A DNA stretch of 64,000 nucleotides, taken from positions 344,046 through 408,045 of the forward strand of contig MNCI01030754.1 in assembly GCA_015680685.1 (NCBI GenBank). The letters run 5' to 3'. This document shows, piece after piece, positions 54,668 to 64,000 of the stretch. The first letter of the stretch is position 1. Each line of letters opens with the position of its first letter. The translations under genes and the position numbers were made by a program. This stretch comes from Gnetum montanum (Eukaryota > Streptophyta > Gnetopsida > Gnetales > Gnetaceae). Under the pieces are notes generated by a model. It had not been told where the DNA came from. It did not search any database and saw nothing but the letters and a program-made list of their open reading frames with translations.

Positions 54668-56634
54668 ATATCTTCTTCTTGTAGGGCTAATTCTCCACTT
54701 GTTGATGATCTTAATAAACAACATAATAGAACAAAGAGAAATGTTGATGAGATACCTCAATAATTAAAAGTTGTCTATGCCAATTCAGATCCTTATTAAA
54801 AAGACTTTATTTTCATCCTTCACTAAGATAAGTAACTATGCTAGAAAGATTTGGAGGGCAACGTTGTGTTGCCACTTGATTGTGCTATTCCCTCATTATT
54901 CATGGTAGCATTAATGAAGTTGGGGCTTGACCACTAGCCCCAGAATACCAAGTGACAGAACATCTCTCTAAAGACTATCAACCAACGCATATCCAACTCA
55001 AAAAATATAAACTTAGGGAAGCCCACCATGAAGCCTCTACGGACAAGAATGTTTTAATGAAACTAACCTCACAGTTAGAAAAGAAGGAAACCAAACTTCC
55101 ATTAGGGTGATCTCAACACCAAGGTCCTCCTCCCTTTAGTGAGGATAATGTAACTCATCAATAGTTATGTTCAAACTTGGTAAGCAACCAAGGTAATGGG
55201 AGAACTAGTCCTAGAACCAGGGGAGCCTCAAGGCTAAGGTCTCCCAGCCATTCACCAAAGGAACAACCTAGGAATTAGAGAAGAAGAACAATCTAGTGTA
55301 ACTCTTCTAGTTATCCACCCTTACCATTCTTCTTATCATCAAGCTTTGACAAGGGAGAACACAATCATGACTAAAGGAGAAATGATCGAGATCAAGGTGG
55401 AGATGATGCAAGACCCCATCACAAGGATGGGAGAAGGGAACATAGACAACAATGAGAAGAGAAAGAACATCATTAGGAGAGAAGGCATACCAAGTCACCT
55501 CATAAGAGACATGACCATGATAGGGGCCATCATGAATATGATGGCTATGATGACTCATTACTTGCTACTAGACGCATGATAAACATCTTAGAAATAGTTC
55601 ATATTCCTACCAAGCATCAAAGGGATAGTCGGGTCAAATGGATTAATATGAAAAACATTTCTAAATTTGAGGAATGCTACAATGCTGATCCATAATATCA
55701 TTTGCAAGTCTTACATGATGTCTATGCCTTGAAAAATATCAAGAATGACTAGAAAAAGCTCAAATTGTTTCCTAGGATAGTCATTAAAGAAGCTAAAAGT
55801 TGGTATCAGTCTTTGGAACTAGAATCCATTCATAGATGGATTATAATGTTGAAGTTGTTCAACGATAAATATCAAATGTACTATAGGGTATTCAACTTGA
55901 GAAAAAAAATTTAATGGTGGAAATAAGATAATCATGAATCCATTAATGTAGCATTGGAAAGATACTATTCTTTGTTATACTAATGCCTAGGCCATGATTT
56001 TTCTTAAAGGGAGCAGCTTTGTCATGTAACAGTTAGACTTAGAAATAAAACCAGTGAGACTCTTGGAGTTTATGCTTAAGGAAGATTATCAAAAATGAGA
56101 GCTCATCGAATACAAAGGCTTGTTGATCAAGTGACAAAAGAAGAAGGAGAGCTAAAAAAGAAAGTATATAGGAGTATAACAAAGATCCCCCCATTTACAA
56201 AAGGAAAGTACATCTTTGTAATCATGAGGAGGAAACACCATAATAGAAGATTATGCAATGGAAAACTTTGCTGATTCAAAAATCTATCATAGAGATATTA
56301 GCTAAGGTGGATAAAATGTGAAAATAATTAGATGAAAAGTTCCAAACTACTCTTGAAATTCTTAAGGAGAAAAAAAAACAAGGGAAAAATATAATGATAA
56401 AGGAAGGAGAAAAGAAGTAGTAAAGGACTACCATCAACTAAAAGGTAAGGTTGCAACAATTGATGAGGTTGCAAATTCTAATACAGAAGATGAAGGGTGT
56501 GACATATGCCAATATGAATATCCTAAGGAATGTTACCCAATACTATTACACTTGCAAGAATTTAGGGTCTACACCTTAAATCCAAAGCTTGTTAGAAAGC
56601 AATCACCTAGGAAATTGAAATATTTGAAAGGCAA
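54668..56634 (+). pseudogene. Gag of element G
   Basis: The start codon is lost: ATA (54668-54670) stands where C and D have ATG, followed by SSSCRANSP. The N domain has DFIFILH and KDLEGNVVLPLDCAIPS. The core near 55690-56080 reads HLQVLHDVYALKNIKND, IKEAKSWYQSLELESIHRW and LERYYSLLY. The nucleocapsid-type motif is decayed (CDICQYEYPKECY near 56500). Stops are frequent. J cuts the frame shortly after. Confidence 0.8.
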
Positions 56635-56704
56635 TTGTTAGCAATAGTTCCACTAGAAATAATATTATTCAAGTGGAATGCCATCTCAACGTTAAGATTA
56701 TTAT

Positions 56705-57526
56705 TGATGAGTAGTGAGGTACCCCTACATCAAACCCTACGAATCACAAAGTGTTCAAGTGTGATCCCGTCAAATTTCATGGACTTTACAATTTTTGGTA
56801 CACTAGTCTTCTTTGTCTTCCGAATTACACTTGTGAAGCATAATGGTATGGTTAAGGGTAATCGAGGCATATCATTTTTATCATTTTATGTTTTATGTTT
56901 TCGGGTGCTTGAAGAAAGAGAGATATATATAGTAATTTAATGACTAATCTAAAGTAACTAACTAACTAGTTTCTAACTAATTTTAACATAAGCATCCATT
57001 CCCACTTTCTGTACACATCCTGAACCCATGTATCCATTGTCGGGTTACCAAGCGCTATGATACTAGGTGTACCAAGCACTAACATTATTGGGATTACCAA
57101 GCAAATACAAGTTACGCTCGAAGCAGTTGTACTTATATTTAATCTATCTAGCTTATCTTGTTTAATTATCTTAATTAGCTTAATTATGAGAAAATATTAA
57201 ATAACTGATTGAAAACATTAAATGCATAAATGAAATATTTAATCTACCAAAATGTTACAAGGTTTATTAGTAAGCTTGTCTTTATTGTCGCACACATAGT
57301 TGTGCTCAAGTACAATAATGCTCGAATAAAGATTTGTACACTTAATGACTTCTGGTATGAGCACTTAGGAGAAATATTCTTACTTTCAAATGTAAAAACT
57401 ACAAGAGTTCAGCTACTACTATGAATCTTCTTTCCATAAATGCAGTTGGTAAGTGCATATTTATAGCCAAAAAGTGGACCTTATGTTGACAGGGCCTCAT
57501 TGACGCAACCAAACTGTGACTCATCA
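56705..57526 (-). repeat. 3' LTR of element J
   Basis: On minus it runs from TGATGAGTCACAG (57526) to CACTACTCATCA (56705), 822 bases. The polypurine-like AGTTGTGGAGGTA (57527-57539) precedes it. U3 is short, with GTCAATGAGGCCC. Confidence 0.9.
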
Positions 57527-57771
57527 TACCTCCACAACTGAACAAAAAATCATCCCTGAGTTCCTTTATAAAATTGGGAAGGTATGGGATTATGGATTAA
57601 CTTTTAATAAAACAAAACAAAGCAAACTGACTTGACAAAACTAAGTGGTTGAGTGTACAGATCAACACCTTACAAAAATTATGGTGTTCATGACACAAAA
57701 TTGAACACCATGATGTGACTCTTCAAACTTGGACAAGATGCTCTCTAATGGCATGAAGTTGGTGAAGAAGG

Positions 57772-60614
57772 TCAGACAATCCTAAAAGGTGGTGGCTCTT
57801 AAGGTTCTAAGGGACCTTCACCAACTTCAAGCATGTGTGGTAGTCAAGGTGGCTATGGCTATCCTGTTGCTACTGCAACTTTCGGTGGGAGGTGGAAAGC
57901 ATCCAACAATGCTTTCATTTTCTCCTCATTACTTCAAGGATCTTGCATGATCCATGTAGCTTCACCATTGTGGGTTGAAACAGGCACATCTTAGGGACAT
58001 GTGATTGCTAGAAAGAGCTCCTTTGTGTTAATAAACGAGGCAGCGAATTGTTTGCATTCAATGTTGAACACTCCAACTGCATCCTTCAGCTCCTAGTAAT
58101 CATTCATTCTTTTGGCCAAGTTCTCAGTAGTTGCTCCTGGATTCATGAATTATTCCCTAAGAACTTTGAGTTCAACATTTGCAATCTCAAGTTTTTTCTT
58201 GGTGTCTTTATGGTGCTTGAACTTTGCCTCATATAGCAAGTATGAGTTGGCCACTTTTTTTTTTCAACTTTGACTATGACTTCCTAGCAGTTAGCATTGC
58301 AAGGTTTGCATAGTGGACATTGGCCAACTCCATGTATTTTGTCATCTCTTTAATCTACAACTCCCTTAGGTGGATCTTCACTCTGTTATAGGCATCAATC
58401 CCATCAAAGATGGGCTACCATACTTCTCTTCCTTGAAGTTGCTGGAGGGCTTCGTTTACTTTTGCCTTTGCTATCTGGATGTTCTTCTCATTTACTTCCT
58501 TCTACAAGACAACCTAGTCTCTATAGTGTTTTTTAACTCTTTAAAACTTTAAAGCTTCATTTTTCTAGGTGGCAATATCAATGGTAGACTTCTGGCATAA
58601 GGCATGGACTTCCTCCATAGATAGATGCTGATTTTTTGTGGCTAATTTTTGTAACTCAATATTCACCCTGGCTAGCTTCTCCTAGTGTTGATGAATGAAT
58701 TCCTACATTTGTTCTTTTTGGACATTAACATTGCACAGGCAATGATTTTCTGTGGTTAGTGCCTTGTTCTCCTGGTGCATCTATACCAAGTCCTTTTGAA
58801 CTGAATAGGTCTTTTCTTCTGCCACAAATTGGTTGAAGATGGCTATCACAGTTTCCTCCTCAGCTTATTTTAGTCTTTGCTAAAGTTATTGAAAAGCTTC
58901 ATCTTTAGTTATTACCTAGTTGAGAAGTGTAGGATTAGTAAGATGGGCACGTAATTCGGCAACCTCTATGGCCAAACATTTTTTTAGTACTTGATTTGTT
59001 TCAAGTTGCCCCTCCAAGATGATGAATTTTTTCCTTGCTTCCAATAGCTCCAATTGGGTTGTAGTGATGTTATCCGAAAAATCAAAGATATCCAGAATCA
59101 ATTGGCCAGTCCCTACCAGTCAATCTAGCAATTCTTCATGCTGGGTTGCACTGAATCTTCCACCAACCATGCTTGTGAATGTCTACACATCTTGAAGTGT
59201 AGATAAATCTAGTATAGACATCATAGGTGCATTAAGTGCTTCAACGATGTTGTCAGCAACTACTTTAGTTGTAGTCTCTATCCTTGGTGTTGCATCACTA
59301 GTATAGTGGCCCCTTCACCTTCCTCCAAATGCACCAAGAAGGAGGTGACATTCCTAGAGATTTTTGGGAATAAAAGGTGTTGCAATAATGACAATGTCAC
59401 CTCTCCAGCATTGGGATCAAACCCTGTAGGCAACTATGTTCATTAGGTAGAGAATATTGGCCCACTTATTTTCATCTAGCTAATTGTCTGAGCCACCTTA
59501 TTAAGGTGACTCATTGCTAGTCGATACATAGATGGGTCCGTACTACTTGTTCCTACACGCTGCTCTTGCTAACGCAAGAGTTGCTCTCAAATTTCATGCA
59601 AGTGTTCAATGGTTGTGCAAGCCTTTGACATTCTTTCTTAAGTAGGCGGTGTAGGTGGCACTTGCTCCTCTCCTTTAGTTATGGTAGGTGTCTTTTCTTT
59701 CATGATTTTAGGCCATAAAGCTAAAGGAGCATGTCTAATTATGTTGTTGACATAGCAGATAATTTCTGTCCTTTGGTAGAGTTTTCAGATGAGGCATGAA
59801 AAGGGTAGGATTTTCCTTTCATGTTCATTTTCCTTGAAGCATTTTTTTATCTCTAAATAGATTAGTTGTGAAAGGTTTACATGAAATCTCCTACTTAGAG
59901 CAACACATGCTTAGGTAGAAAAGGTAGTCACCTTACTAGGCCTCACCATTATATTGAGATGATAGGCTATTATCTTGAAGTAGATGTGCTTTCTCAATGT
60001 GGGTGCACCAAACTCCTTACAATCGTCCTCGTAACACCACTAAGTCCACTTCTTTTTGGCTTCAGGCTCGCCTTTTGTTAATAGCTATGCCAATTATGTC
60101 CCAATATCAGGTAGCTCCAGTGCCTGTGCGATAGCCTCAATTGAGTAGGACACTTGAATATCCTTGATTTTTACTATGAACCCTAGCCTTCTGTTGTTCT
60201 AGACGAGATATGTCTCTCCCATGTACCACTCCCCACTAGAGGTGATAATTGGCCACATAGGAAAGGTTTGCAATTGTGTTTTGACTTCTGTTAGAGCTTT
60301 CTCTAGAAATGGCCTAAAGTTCAGTTATTGGAGAACTGAGTGTTAGATCTCTTAGGGTCTAATGATGTCAAGGCAAGCTTGAGTTAAAGTGACTTCAAGC
60401 CTTGGCATAGGTCCTGGTGCTTCCCCTCGCTATGATTGCTTTGTTGGCACTTCTTATTCCTGAATCTGTCGAACATATTCTACTTCAAGCTCCTCTCAAA
60501 GAGGTCCTATTGCATGGGTTACCTTTGGTAGTTCTTGGGCTTGTTCTTGTTGGCCCCTTTCAGCTTTGGGCCATTTCTCCCTTGATTGAGAGGCTTCTTT
60601 GGGCTTGGTGCCAT
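57772..60614 (-). pseudogene. ORF3 of element J
   Basis: The ATG (60614-60612) follows acceptor TTATAG; a donor GGAG/GTAAAC lies at 60925, so a leader intron of about 310 bases is expected, as in H. The protein starts MAPSPKK. Broken frames give THAIGPL, SGEWYMGETYLV, a region comparable to H's Transposase_32-like domain (ILPFSCLI-stop-KLYQRTEI), then a Pro/Thr linker and long Lys/Glu/Leu helical segments (for example 59101-58916, LLEARKKFIILEGQLETNQV). It ends FRIV and a stop at 57772. At about 945 codons it is a large ORF of unknown role, in the place occupied by env-like ORFs in other Athila elements. Confidence 0.6.
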
Positions 60615-61089
60615 CTATAATCATAACAAGATCATGGGTTAGCAATTTGTTGTATAACATAAATAGTTGGGATACCTTTATCTCCTTAGGATAGTTATAC
60701 TTGGCTAAGTTGTGATTATGGTTGATTTAATTAATTTAATCATTATTTTATTTATGTTTTATTGTTAATAAATCATCTCCAAGGGTGTTGGAAGGGTTAA
60801 CTCTTGAAAAAATTGATATCTGTATAGTGTTGAATTTATTAATCATTTGGGGGAGTTAGAAATTTTTTTTAAAAAAATTTCATTGGAAACCTTAAGGTTT
60901 GCAACCCCCATGATAAAAAGTTTACCTCCAGTAGTTGTAGGATTAAAGAACAGAGTGATTTGGGCAAGCAGTTGGGAAGTTATGGGCTTTGGAAGGTTTT
61001 GGGCTTTGAAAAATGGCAAAAAATCCCTTGGAATTATGAAGCAAATGATAATAATTTTAAATTTTGTGATAGTAGATATCAAGTTTTTG

Positions 61090-61160
61090 TGATGTATCGA
61101 TGAGGCCTCATCGATGTGGTCGGCTGCATCGACAAGGCCTCATCAATGTAGCTATTGACC
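61090..61160 (-). promoter_or_regulatory. U3-like ATCGATGAGGCC array ahead of ORF3 (element J)
   Basis: Over about 65 bases the words ATCGATGAGGCCTCATCGAT, GCATCGACAAGGCCTCATC and TCAATG recur; the first is a 20-base perfect palindrome (61097-61116). The J LTR U3 has the related GTCAATGAGGCCC and the H LTR has GGCCTCATCGAC. Position and words match the 18585-18680 array of H. I read it as an internal copy of U3 sequence. Confidence 0.5.
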
Positions 61161-61429
61161 ATTGTTGATGTTTGTTGACTTGGTCAAAACTTGAAAATTA
61201 CAAAGACATTTTGAACAAAATTAGGGTCAAATGGAAGCCCAAATAGCCATGAACATGATGAAAATATGAGAAGAGGGTGTTGAAGTGCTGAAAATTGAGA
61301 AAATTAAGAAAATAGAGAAAGAGGATGGAAATGAGAGATCAAGGAGCACACAGTGGTTTGCACAATGGAATATGAAAAAGATAGGATTATAGCAATGTCT
61401 AAGGTAAGGAACTTAACTAACCAAACCAA

Positions 61430-61490
61430 GAGATATGCAAGTGGGTCCTCCCCATAGTAGGCACATGCCCTTGTTGCCTTTGCTTAACCT
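61430..61490 (-). promoter_or_regulatory. Conserved block upstream of ORF3 (element J)
   Basis: The minus strand reads GGGCATGTGCCTACTATGGG then GAGGACCCACTTGCATATCT, nearly identical to 18275-18310 in H. Confidence 0.6.
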
Positions 61491-62734
61491 TGACTAAAGA
61501 GTCCATGGGACCCAAAGTTAATTAATGGTTATGAAAAGTTAAGGATTAACCAAAAAGAATCTATCTAAGAATTGAAACACATCAAACTAAGACATAAGGT
61601 ATAACATAGAACCTGGAAGTGAGGTGAGGTATGGCAGCATGGATGAATGACATAGAAGGTGGAATGGAATCCCAAATTGAGGTCATAAGAAGTCCCTTGT
61701 GGGGTTTGTGTTTAAAATGACTTAAGAAGATCCATCCTTAGTCCAGACCAAAACCAACTGCTATTAGTGACTTCGCATCATCACTCTAAGACCGATCCAC
61801 CCCCTTGAGACATGAGAGTGCTTCCACAAAACAACCACCATTACATAAAGAGAAGAAAAGAGAAGTATAAAGTAAGAGAGGGCCCTAGTTAGAGGGGACT
61901 ATCAAGCATGAATGCATGTCTTTCTAGTTCCATAACCAATGCTTGTAGCTCTTTTATCTTTCTAAGGGGTGTGCTTTGAATTTCCATCATGTTTCTTTTT
62001 GAATTTTTGGATGGAAACCACATCATGTAAAGACTTTTTTTTTTTTACTTTCGAGAGTGGTTGAAATGGAATGGTAAGAAGTTCATGAAAAACACTTAGA
62101 CACTTAAGAAAGTAGAAGAGTACAAAGAGTATTGAGTTCCCTTGAAGTCACACCCTTTACAAACCTTTGAATCCCTCCTAATTTTGGAACTACTAAGGTC
62201 ACCAGTTGATTAAAAGTTTCTTTAATGGAAGGAACCTCAAATTCCTAGAATAAGGAAAACCATAGAGTTTTTTGGATGGGCAGATGACATGGACTCATTG
62301 CCTGTTCCATGAAAAATAAACCATGTGATAGTCATCAGACATTATAATTCAAGAATAGAAACCAGACATTGATAATCACAACATTAACCACAAGCCACCA
62401 TCAGTAAATAGCAATAGTGGCACTGTGTTCTACTGTAATAAAACACTTTTATTAGTAAAAATGATGAAAATTCACACCCAAACAAAACAAAACAAGGTAA
62501 AATATATAAGGAAGTATAAAATAATCAAGAAAGGTTCAAATATACTAATGATGGTGCAAAACAAAAAATCACGAAAAATGGAAAAAATTGAAAATAAAAA
62601 ATTTGTAAAATAAATAACTTGTAAAATTAAAAATGTGGAAAACAAAAAGTAGAAAAATTGAGAAGCCATATGGATTGTTAGCATAGATGGCCATCTCCCT
62701 CATGACTAAATTGGAAGGATGAAATCTAAAAAAT
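61491..62734 (-). other. 3' non-coding region of element J
   Basis: A-rich on plus (T-rich on minus), equivalent to 50571-51730 of C. No domain is visible. Confidence 0.6.
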
Positions 62735-64000
62735 GGAATGCGGCTGTCTGTCCATTAAGGTGGTAGTTGCACTAGCTTGTCTTAATTCTAGGAAAGGTTT
62801 CACTTGTTGGATGTTAACCAACTAATTTTTATTTGGGCTCTCAGGTTTGTAAATTAACATGGCCCTAGAGGGAAAGGTTTGATTAATTATATAAGGTTCC
62901 TCCCACAACATCTGGAATTTGGTCTTCTAGGGTACATGTGTGGGATTCCAATAGAGAACCTTATCTCCTAGTTGAAGTTTTTCCTTTCGTATTCTCACGT
63001 CATGACATTGCTTGTTAAATGCCTTATGCACCTTATTCAGAGATAGGGCCACCAAATGGTTTTCATCTAGCACATTGAGGTTGATCAATCTTTCTTTCTA
63101 TGCTAGACTTAGGTCAAGATTCAAATCACAAGTTGTTGAGAGTGTACGAAGCTTGGATTGAATTGGAAGTGTTGAAAGTTTTTCGTATGCTAGCTCGTAG
63201 GGAGAATAGCCAATAGGAAGTTTCCATGTTGAGCGGTAAGCCCAAAGGGCATCATTGAGTTTTGTACTCCAATCTTTCCTATATTTGCTAATGGTCTGTG
63301 TTAGGATTTTTGTGATTTCTTGGTTCGTTACCTCTACTTGACCTTTGGCTTGGGGGGTGATAGTGTATTGTTAATTTATGTTCAACCTCCAAGCATTGCA
63401 TTAACTTTCTAAGAGTGGTACCTATGAAATGAGTTCCATTGCTAGAAATTAGTGCATCTGGCACCTCAAACTCATTTACAACATTTTGTTGTATAAATCT
63501 ATTAGTAGTGAATGATGTACAATTAGCAACAGTTACTACTTCTATCTATTTCGTGTAGTAGTCCACTGCTACGATGATATATGCCTTTCTCTTGGACATG
63601 GGTGTGATGGGACCCATGAAGTCAATGCCCCATATGTTAAAGAGCTCTAGTGGTTGAATCTACTATTGAGGCCCTTCTATTCAAGCAATCATGCCACCAT
63701 CTCATTGATAATGTTCACAAGATTAGATAAACTGGTGGACATCCTTGAATATTGTATGTCAATAGTATCCTGCCATCAAGATTTTTATGGCCATGCATCT
63801 CCCTGCATAGTGGCCTCTGCAATGTCCTTCATGAGCATCCTAGAGAATGCGTAGTTCATCTTCATTAGGGACATACCAATGAATCAGGTCATTGGTGGCC
63901 ATCTTGTAGAGATGTCCATTGATTTTCATGAAGTATTTGGCTTGATGAAGAATTTGTTGCTTCTTTCTAAAGTCAAGATCTTGTGGCATCTATTGAGTGA
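62735..64000 (-). pseudogene. Integrase of element J, C-terminal two thirds
   Basis: On minus, broken frames give VEVTNQEITKILTQTIS, KDWSTKLNDALWAYRSTWK, IGYSPYELAYEKL, then the C-terminal domain with GDKVLYWNPTHVP and NIQQVKPF. Core pieces near 63640-63420 match C. It retains codons lost in C (for example LTQTIS and YRKDWS where C has stops). The N-terminal zinc domain region extends to the window edge. Confidence 0.82.

Larger units (their letters stand above)
53644..56704 (+). mobile_element. Athila-like element G, 5' part
   Basis: A 5' LTR, PBS and gag are present; the element is then interrupted by element J at 56705. Its remainder would be beyond the right end of the window. The left target-site copy should be ATAAT (53639-53643). 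Confidence 0.85.
56705..64000 (-). mobile_element. Athila-like element J with ORF3 (3' part; runs off window)
   Basis: On minus the order is integrase (from 64000), 3' non-coding region, conserved block, intron, ORF3, polypurine tract and 3' LTR ending at 56705. The left target-site copy should be ATTAT (56700-56704). It belongs to the same subfamily as H, sharing ORF3 along its length. It inserted into element G. Confidence 0.85.

Overview
This window is nuclear DNA of a land plant with a repeat-packed genome. It is almost entirely degenerate Ty3/Gypsy LTR retrotransposons inserted into one another, and one short GC-rich gene island survives near 39.2-43.4 kb. Tat-clade and Athila-like Gypsy elements, a relic with a GIY-YIG endonuclease of the kind Penelope-like elements carry (known in conifers), and very long divergent repeats suggest a seed plant, perhaps a gymnosperm. 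The species cannot be named from this sequence.

Layout. (1) 1-18242, minus strand: a giant Tat-clade element (B) whose 3' LTR is cut by the window start. Its order is 5' LTR, PBS, hairpin-rich leader, gag, a PYVxRVP-repeat linker, protease, a 5-kb spacer, RT, RNase H, archaeal-type RNase H, integrase, 3' LTR. The spacer carries a multi-exon gene on the opposite strand. A small hairpin-plus-TAAACT repeat occurs in clusters after the protease, before the RT and after the integrase. (2) 18243-28954: the 3' part of an Athila-like element (H) whose spliced 3' ORF (ORF3) is split by a complete gag-only element (E1, 21113-26913, TSD CCTCT). (3) 28955-30635: relics of a LINE reverse transcriptase and a GIY-YIG endonuclease. 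(4) 30641-37391: element D (TSD TTAGT), which lacks nearly all of its 5' LTR and its pol, and carries a nested solo LTR (33195-34120, TSD CCAGT) and a 214-base gap. (5) 37397-43426: non-element DNA with one credible intronless gene (40540-41025) behind an ABRE/G-box and DRE-like promoter, and a 93-bp in-frame tandem duplication. (6) 43432-53340: element C (TSD ACTAC), full length but with many stops. (7) 53644-56704: the 5' part of element G, interrupted by (8) element J (56705-64000, minus strand), which runs off the window.

The five TGATGA...TCATCA families (C, D, E1, H/J, G) share a Gag, a PBS beginning TGG(C/T)G, a GGGGGTA-type polypurine tract and a common R/U5 region. Their U3 regions differ, each carrying its own set of palindromic words. 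In H and J the same kind of palindromic array recurs inside the element, ahead of a spliced ORF3. No element in the window looks able to move by itself. The most unusual signals are the covarying hairpin arrays and the antisense spliced gene of element B, and the internal U3-like promoter module of H/J.
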